A stretch of DNA of 64,000 nucleotides, taken from the NCBI RefSeq assembly GCF_021347895.1, contig NC_067119.1, forward strand, positions 4,786,534 to 4,850,533, in the 5' to 3' direction. Position 1 is the first letter of the stretch. Each line of letters opens with the position of its first letter. The position numbers were made by a program, and so were the translations under genes. Below, piece after piece: positions 11,040-64,000 of the stretch. This DNA is from Acanthochromis polyacanthus (Eukaryota; Chordata; Actinopteri; Pomacentridae). Under the pieces are notes generated by a model. The model saw only the letters and a program-made list of their open reading frames with translations, was not told the origin of the DNA and did no database searches.

Positions 11040-12400
11040 GCTGATGAAGCTGCACTGTAAAAAAAAAACAAACTCATTTTATGTCATTTCTACTGCAAAT
11101 AAATATTTTTATTTTACAGATAATTTTTTCTCATTTTGTAAACACAATTAAAACAGTAATAGCATTGATTATTGATAAGTCTGCACTGTTTTTCTCTTTT
11201 TAACTTTATTTAGAGATTTATTTTCTGCATTTTAAAATATTTTTTAAATAATAATAAATACAATAATTTAAATAATTTATTAATAATTAAACACAATTAT
11301 GAAAAAATAGAATGTAGTGCATTGATAAGTCTGCAATGTTTTTCTCTCTTAATTCTATTTACAGATTTATTTTCTGCATTTTAAAATATTATTAAATAAC
11401 AATGAAGAAAATAATTAATTTATTAATAATTAAATAAAATTATGAACAAATAGGATGTAATGCATTGATGAGTCTGCACTGTGAAAATTTTAATTTTAAT
11501 AAGTTGTTGCATTTTTTTATTATTGAAATTTTTTCTACATTTTTAAAGAACATTACAAAAACTCAATTTACATGTCTACTGTAAAAAATTATTTTGAGAA
11601 TCTGCACTGTATGTAAAAACTCATTTTACATATTTTACAGATTATTTTTCCCCCTTTTTTAAACAAAATTAAAATAACAATAGTACTACAGTAACAATAT
11701 GAAGTAAATAAAATTAAAAATAAACAGTGAATTTACGTCTAATGTAAAATAAAATTAAAACAATAAGATGTGGTGCATTGATGAGTCTGTACTGCTAATT
11801 TTAAAAACTTATTTTAATACATTTTTCACATTTTTTCATTACAGTGTAATTTTTCTACATTTTTAAAAGAAAATTACAAAAACATTAACTTACATGTTTA
11901 CTGTAAAAAAAAGTAAAAGTCTAAAATTACATTTTCTATCATAAAAATACAGATCAATACAATCACAAAAATTATATCACATTTACATATGTGAAGGAAA
12001 ATAAAATAAAAATAGGATAAAAAATACATAATTATTTTTTAAATGTTTGTCCATTAATTTTATAATTGTTAAAGTTTAACTAAATATACAAGATCTGTAT
12101 GAAAAGTTACAGTAAAAAATCAGAATATATTTTATGTGACCTAAAATTTGCAGTTCATTATTGTAATCATATTCATGTGTTTAGTAAAAGTGATTTTAAT
12201 TAAAAAAAAAACGAAAAAAACGCAGATGCATTAATTTTACAAGTAGAATTATTTTTCAAATATACCACATTTTTATGTAAAGTTACACGTCAAAAAAATA
12301 AACAACAAACTTAATATGATCTAAAATTAACAGTTTTTTTTTTATTGTCGTTAAAATCAGAAGTGTTTAATAATTAAAAATAAGCTATTTTGCAGTTTTT
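11040..12400. repeat. very AT-rich region with degenerate internal repeats
   Basis: GCATTGAT(A/G)AGTCTGCA(C/A)TG occurs near 11170-11188, 11318-11336, 11462-11480 and (variant) 11776-11792. It is followed by TTTTTCTCT...TTTATTTTCTGCATTTTAAAATATT in the first two copies. The rest is poly-A/T interspersed. No gene. Confidence 0.6.
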
Positions 12401-13549
12401 CTACGCACTTTTTCCACACAAATACAGAGCCAAAGATAAAGGAAGAACGTCTTTTCCGTAGAGATTAAGAAGCAGTTCTTCAAATTAGCCTGAAACGTTT
12501 CTTTAACATCGAGATAATCCGCTCAGCAGCAGTTTAAAATTCACTGTTTGAAGTTAATGTTTGTGGGCAGAATAAAAGTTAAAATAAACGAGAGATTCAT
12601 AAGAAATCATTGAGATGCAGGAACACCGTAAACCAGCCGTGAACCCCGTTTGTTCCACTGAATCTGTCTTCCTGTCACTTCAAACGCTGGTCGTCGTGGT
12701 CGCTCTGATTCCCTCCTGCGTCCGGTCCTGATCACCGACTTAAAAGCGGACTTTGGTTTGGTGACGAGCATTAAAATGAGGCGTTGGTTTCTGTTGTTTA
12801 CTCGCCGCTGAGGTTAACTTTCCTCCAAACGCCGACCGCTTTGACCCCCAACGTGGGAAACATCTATCGTCTTCTGCACAGCTGGAGCGGCGTGATGTTT
12901 CCTCGTCCTGTTAGCAGCTTTAAACTCACACAGTCGGATGAATATTTGTTCGGGGAGTTGTTGTCATTTCATCGTGCCAGCGAGCGAACGGCAGGAAAAT
13001 ATGCGGGTTTGTGACGGACCACACTAATAACTATTCATCAGCTAACAGCACAGCTTTGATCTTTTAGCCACAGAAGAGAGGAGCTTCTTTCTCATGGACA
13101 CTTATGAGTGTCTAAGAAGGCAGCTGGTTGGAGACAGCAGCTCCTGAAAACACCAGTTTGGTGATTCGTAGGCCAAAAAACATCTGGTTGGCTTCAGATT
13201 GGGACAGATTTGTTCAAATCAGTGGCAACCAAGGCTTTTTAAGAGACAGATCTTTAGTTTCTGTTACAGCTTCTGGCCCTTTTTTTTACTCTCGTCAAAC
13301 ATTTTTTGAATATTTTATACATTCAAAAGATTAAATCTATCATAATATCAATAAAATGCCCTTTTTTCAACTCAATTGCTCTAATTTGCTTCCTTATTAG
13401 CCTCCTGCCTGCTCTGTTTCAGCACTTCCTGCAGTTCAACCTAATAGTCTCTGAATTTTTGACTGTTTTCACAGCCGACTTGACCGAAATATCACATTTT
13501 TGAGCTTACATTTGGTTAATTTTCCTGATTCAACCACACATCACACGTC
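12401..13549. other. intron, no recognised feature
   Basis: The 12620-13040 part is of more balanced composition, with short open frames only. No domain, RNA gene or transposon end recognised. Confidence 0.5.
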
Positions 13550-14190
13550 AGTAGTTCAAGGACTTTCAGAAAGCAGAAAATCAAATGATTTTTTTCTGTT
13601 TAAACAGTTTCTGGCTCTAATAAACGCTGTAATTTTGGTGATTTTTTAAAAAGATAACATGCATTATTAACCCGCTGGTGTTTCTGAGGGTTCACTGGGT
13701 TCATTAGAAACAAGCCTTATTAATACGACGCTATATAGTCATTAAAAATATGATTATTTTAGCTTAATCTTAACTGTTGAAGTGCAGCTGAGTCATTCAT
13801 GGCGTCTCAGTTGCACGAAGGAATGCAGAATTTATCGTATTTTGCAGAATCTTGCTCGTGGAAAGGCTTTATTTTTTGTGAATGTTTAAGCAGATTTCAA
13901 TAAAATATTTAAATTTTAAGCTTAGAATGGTTAATTTTCTACATGCAACATTATGTCACACACGAGTAGTTTATGGGGCTTCTGAAAGCAGAAAATCCAG
14001 AGATTTTTTCTGCTTTTACAGTTTGTGGCACTAATAAATTCTGCAATTTTGGTGATTTTTTAAAAAGCTGACATGCCTTGGCAGGTGTTGGGGTCCCCTG
14101 GGTTCCTTTGTAACGAGCCCTATCAATACGACGCTTTGTAGTCATTAAAAGTACGGTTATTTTAGCTTCATTTTAACTGTTCTTGATGGT
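13550..14190 (+). repeat. two direct copies of a ~240-bp unit
   Basis: Copy one spans about 13553-13795 and copy two about 13968-14185. They share CTGAAAGCAGAAAATC, AATTTTGGTGATTTTTTAAAAAG, CACTGGGTTC/CCCTGGGTTC, AATACGACGCT and TAGTCATTAAAA. The copies are about 400 bases apart and moderately diverged. Confidence 0.8.
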
Positions 14191-15358
14191 ATCTGGATAT
14201 GTTCTGAATTACAAACTGGTACATCACTGCTAACTGTAATCCAGGCACCATCTTCTGGCCTTCTGAGATTCACCAAACGACACGGTGACACCCGGAGCAG
14301 CTTCTGGCAGCCGCACAGCTGGAACCGCTGGCTGGGGTTTCTTTGTTTCCACAACTTTCATAGCTGCAAAAGCTATCTGCAGACTGACATCATTCTCTGA
14401 AGCACTAAAAGACTCTCATGGATCCTGTTCTGCGATGAGACGAGCTGACGCGCCACCGCAGCCAATAAGAGACGACCGGGGCCGGATTTAAACGGCCGCT
14501 ACGTGGACAGATGTGAACAGCTGCCTGTGCAGATTGAGCAATATTATACTTTACTCACAAAGTCTCTGGAAGCTCTAGTTTGAGCGCTGTTATTGTGGCA
14601 CAAAAGCAGAAGTTTGCAGCACTAATGTGTGACAGAGGGGAGGATTCCTGCTGCCGAGTGGAGATAAGATCATAGAAATTCAAGCGTTTCTGAGCCTGGA
14701 AACGTAATATAAATGCACCACACTTATCCACTTTTCTGCAACTTGATTCTAATCTACACACTTCACCTCCACATCAGGCCTACAGGGCAGCAGATGGTGC
14801 GGTTTGACGGATTACCCGCCGCCTTAGAAAGCTCAGAACATCTCAAAACATCTGGTTAACTCCGGCGGTTTTTCTGTAAACCGCCTGCGGGGCGTCGAGT
14901 TTCATCGGTTTGTGGAGTCGATCTGCTTCCTCCTCTCTGAGAAAAAAGGCCACAGATTGACCATATTAGGCCCTCCCCGTCGTGTTTCCTCCCCGTGAGT
15001 CCTTGCAGCTGCGGCTCGCGTCGGTTAGGTAACAACAACACGACGCTCAGCTCGTGCCAGGAAGCTGCAGAGAGGCAGCTGTAATACGACGTGACGCTGA
15101 AATAATGAGCTCTTAACTGTAATTGTGGCGACTGAGTGAAGATTTTGGGGGGATAAAAATACTCAAGTCATAGTGGGGGTAAGGGATTTCATGGAGGGGT
15201 TACAGGAACATTAGCTCATCAGAAAATGCAGAAGAGGAGCGTCCACGCTGCTGGCTGCAGCTGGACAGCTTCTATTTGTAGGAGGATAAACAACATTTTT
15301 CCTGCAGGTTTGTGTGACTTAAAAACCACCAAAACAGCGTGACACACATTCACAGCAT

Positions 15359-15391
<33 letters not shown>

Positions 15392-15490
15392 CTGCAGGAA
15401 TATGGTCTGTATTTGAGGTAATTCTGCAGATCAGTGCTGGAAACCTGCTGTGTGAGGGCTGGAAATGAAGCCAGGGAGGAATGTTCTCAC
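14191..15490. other. intron left of the last visible antxr2 exon; (CA)n microsatellite
   Basis: A (CA)14 run lies at 15361-15389. No candidate terminal antxr2 exon was seen on the minus strand, so the intron after the LDALW exon probably extends left through the whole 1-15490 interval. Short open frames here are unremarkable. Confidence 0.55.
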
Positions 15491-61494
<46,004 letters not shown>

Positions 61495-62960
61495 CTGTTG
61501 GAATGGATGGAAGAGTGGAGTAAACAAGGAGTAGTGCTGATTTAATGCTGCTTTCTGCTTTTTCTGTCCTCCTCTTTATGACTGAGCACTGTCTTTGCTT
61601 TCATATCGCGGGCAGGAGGAGACGAAGCAGATGGCATGACTGTGGCAAACACTTTGCTCAACTATAAAAAAAAAATATCACTGCAGCACAAACTGGGAGC
61701 AATATTGCCTTTGTTTTTGACTTAATAAGAGCTGGTGGCGGGATGGTTACCAATGGTTACAGGGGACAGGCCACCATGCTGCAGCAGAGACGGTGAAGCT
61801 GCAGACATCACTGACACGAGGATGGAAAACAAACCTGACTCTGGTGCAGCGCAGACAAACAGGGTGAAATTAGAAGTTGTAGAGACTAAAATTCAAACAT
61901 AAATAATACTTTTTCTCTACAGTTTTAATCAAAAAAAAAGCTCACAAAAATGAAAAACATCAGCGTTTAACTGAGTTTCTATCGTCCAAAAGAGAAATTT
62001 GCGAGCAAATATTGTGATTTTTATCAGGAAACTTGGAAAGAATCGTCTGTTTGAAGCCACATTTACACTTTAACCATCAATTCTCACTACTTTAGCTTCT
62101 AGAAATGCCCTAAACCCAAAGTCTTTAATCACAAGAAGCTAATTTATGTGCACTTAAAGCACACTTGCATGAAAAAGTACATTTCTTTGTACTTTGATAT
62201 GAATGGTAATGCACTTTCTCTGTGATAATTGTGTATTTTTTGGTAATATTTGACCATTTTTTGTTTTATCATCAAGAATCCCCCCTGTGGAGGCTCTTTT
62301 ATGACTATTTTCAGATGAAAAAAAGCATTTTATTCTAGACTAAGTGTCTCTGAGAGACCCTGATCATCTAGGAAAGGACAACAAAGGACAGTTTTTGGTT
62401 TTCTTGATGTTCTCGCCATCACCAACTAAAAATCCACCACATATGCTAACATAACAAACCTCCAATGCTCTATTTTCTACATAGAACTATAATTCTGTCG
62501 ACTTTTTGGTGTCGTTTCGTCACACTTGGACTTAAAGCTGCTGGATTCTGCACCTCAGTGGAAACAGACAGTCTGAAATCTCTGACCAGCATGAGTTCTT
62601 GCAGTGAACAGCTGCCTATTGTTGGTATTTACAACGTAAACAACGTCATTTTATTTGACATTTGTGTAACGTAAGTAACTGTAGTCGATGCAACTGATGC
62701 AGTTTTATGTTTTAGTTTAGATTTAGTTTGCGTTTCCATTTAGTCATTAAATATTGCTGCATCATAAGATGAGAGTAAATTACACTTTAATAGTACAAAA
62801 AAAGCATTATATGCCCCATAACCGCAATATTCCCACTTCTAATTCAACTAATGTTCTGTGTTGCAAGTCATACATTCATACATGGTTTCTCTCTGTCTCC
62901 TTTCATTTTTTTAGATAAGACAGAAATGTCAAAAACATCCAATAATACACAATAATATCT
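61495..62960. other. intron, no further exon recognised
   Basis: I looked on the minus strand for the preceding VWA exon (family motif YCVGV.DF) and did not find it. No repeat or transposon end recognised. Confidence 0.5.
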
Positions 62961-62963
62961 GCT

Positions 62964-63505
62964 TTAACCCTTTAAGCTTCAGTCAATTCCAGCCGTTTTC
63001 AGTACAAAAAAATCGCTAATATTCTATTTTTAAATAAAAAAAATTACGAAAAATACAGGGAATATTGGACGGGCATCGGGAGGTGCATTTCCATGAAAAC
63101 GACCGATTCGTGGATTTTATACCGACTTCAGGACATGTTTTGGACAAAATAGTTTACTGGCTTGTGTCATCTGGATGTAAAAGGTTGGATTATGGCCGTT
63201 TTTTGTGGAATCTTTTTTTTTGTGTGTAATAATAAACCCGGAAATGTGAGTCGCGCTGTGTACGTTGAAGCCGTGTATAGAGAACGGATGGATGAATACT
63301 CGTTTTTGTCGGACAAATGTGTTTTTCTCACCCGCTGTGGTAATCGCATCTGAAAGTGGTTTATACCGGCAGATTCATGAGAATCTAAGCTTTCCATCGG
63401 CGTATAGTGTTTGTATAATCGCGTTTGCAGCCGTCGGACATTCTTGAAATTCCTATGCAAATTAGTAGGTGTACCGCCGGCGGGACACTGAAGCTTAAGG
63501 GTTAA
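62964..63505 (+). mobile_element. TTAA-flanked MITE (family P3), 542 bp
   Basis: TTAACCCTTTAAGCTTCAGT at 62964-62983 and ACTGAAGCTTAAGGGTTAA at 63487-63505 form terminal inverted repeats of about 15 bases inside TTAA duplications, as in piggyBac-type elements. Open frames of 60-97 codons on both strands inside it have no recognised domain. Confidence 0.82.
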
Positions 63506-64000
63506 AATAAAATAGATTCAGCTGAAATGAACACTGACAGAGAGATAACATCTTTCAGGATAAAAGTTTACAGTTTTGTTTGAAAATGTCAGATTAAAAA
63601 TAAATGTGGAAAGCTTGACATGTAAGTTAAAGTGGTTTTACTTCACATCTACATCTGCAAGCGGGTCACCAGGATAATAACAGATATACTGAGATGTTAA
63701 TTCCAGTAGAGAAGAGACTCAAAGTTCTCATCAGTCAGGTGGAAAATAAACACGCATATATTGTCAGTCAGTCAAAATGAGTGAAAAGATATCAGCATGT
63801 TGTACTTCTGCAAAAATCCAACATTATGCATCCTTTCAAAATCTTTTAAACTCAATCAAACCATTTGCTGATCACTGCAGAAGATGAAAAAAAGAAAGAA
63901 AATTTAACAGAAACTTTCCTGGAAGCTGGAAAATGCCACCGGATGCATCAAAAAATTGCATTATAAGCAATATTCCCACTACAAATTCACTTAATGTTCG
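63506..64000. other. AT-rich intron, no recognised feature
   Basis: Nothing supported. Runs to the window edge. AATATTCCCACT followed by a TTCA(A/C)(T)TAATGTTC phrase occurs at 62828 and 63971, hinting at a repeat crossing the edge. Confidence 0.4.

Overview
This window is eukaryotic. It looks like a piece of a ray-finned fish (teleost) chromosome: ten GT/GC-AG exons of a vertebrate receptor gene lie scattered over 46 kb on the minus strand, embedded in AT-rich intron DNA full of fish-type DNA transposon remnants and tandem repeats. There is no bacterial or viral gene organisation, and long open frames other than the exons are low-complexity or repeat-derived.

The one gene I can support is an ortholog of ANTXR2 (capillary morphogenesis protein 2, a cell-surface extracellular-matrix receptor). 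Exons run from 61494 down to 15491: the end of the von Willebrand A domain, the membrane-proximal immunoglobulin-like domain (four exons), the single transmembrane helix, and most of the cytoplasmic tail. They join in frame to 291 codons with no stop. The signal peptide and most of the VWA domain lie right of 61494, presumably beyond base 64000. The final coding exon was not found left of 15491 and is probably beyond base 1. The intron after the exon ending at 16415 uses a GC donor.

The rest is intron. Region by region: 1-15490 (last visible intron) has an 82-bp array at the left edge, a 255-bp array (2.0-2.8 kb), a 345-bp array (6.2-7.2 kb), a 21-bp higher-order minisatellite (8.5-9.4 kb), a CpG- and polypyrimidine-rich stretch (10.4-11.0 kb) and a duplicated 240-bp unit (13.6-14.2 kb). 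15-21 kb holds the tail exons and two piggyBac-like MITEs. 21-33 kb holds a Tc1-like remnant invaded by a 33-bp minisatellite, a large piggyBac-like MITE with an internal duplication, a 29-bp-arm palindromic MITE and a block that looks conserved non-coding (24.2-24.9 kb). 33-54 kb is a mosaic of degenerate 170-260 bp arrays, a second copy of the palindromic MITE, an L2-like LINE fragment and more regulatory-looking blocks. 54-64 kb has ectodomain exons, a regulatory-looking block (55.8-56.3 kb), two further TTAA-flanked element families and a hAT element with an intact 8-bp target duplication nested in an older repeat.

I see no new multi-gene system. The most notable features are the nested and duplicated mobile elements, the higher-order minisatellite, the GC-AG intron, and several homeodomain-motif-rich intronic blocks that may be long-range enhancers. 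All repeat-family names are from memory of motifs; no search was run.
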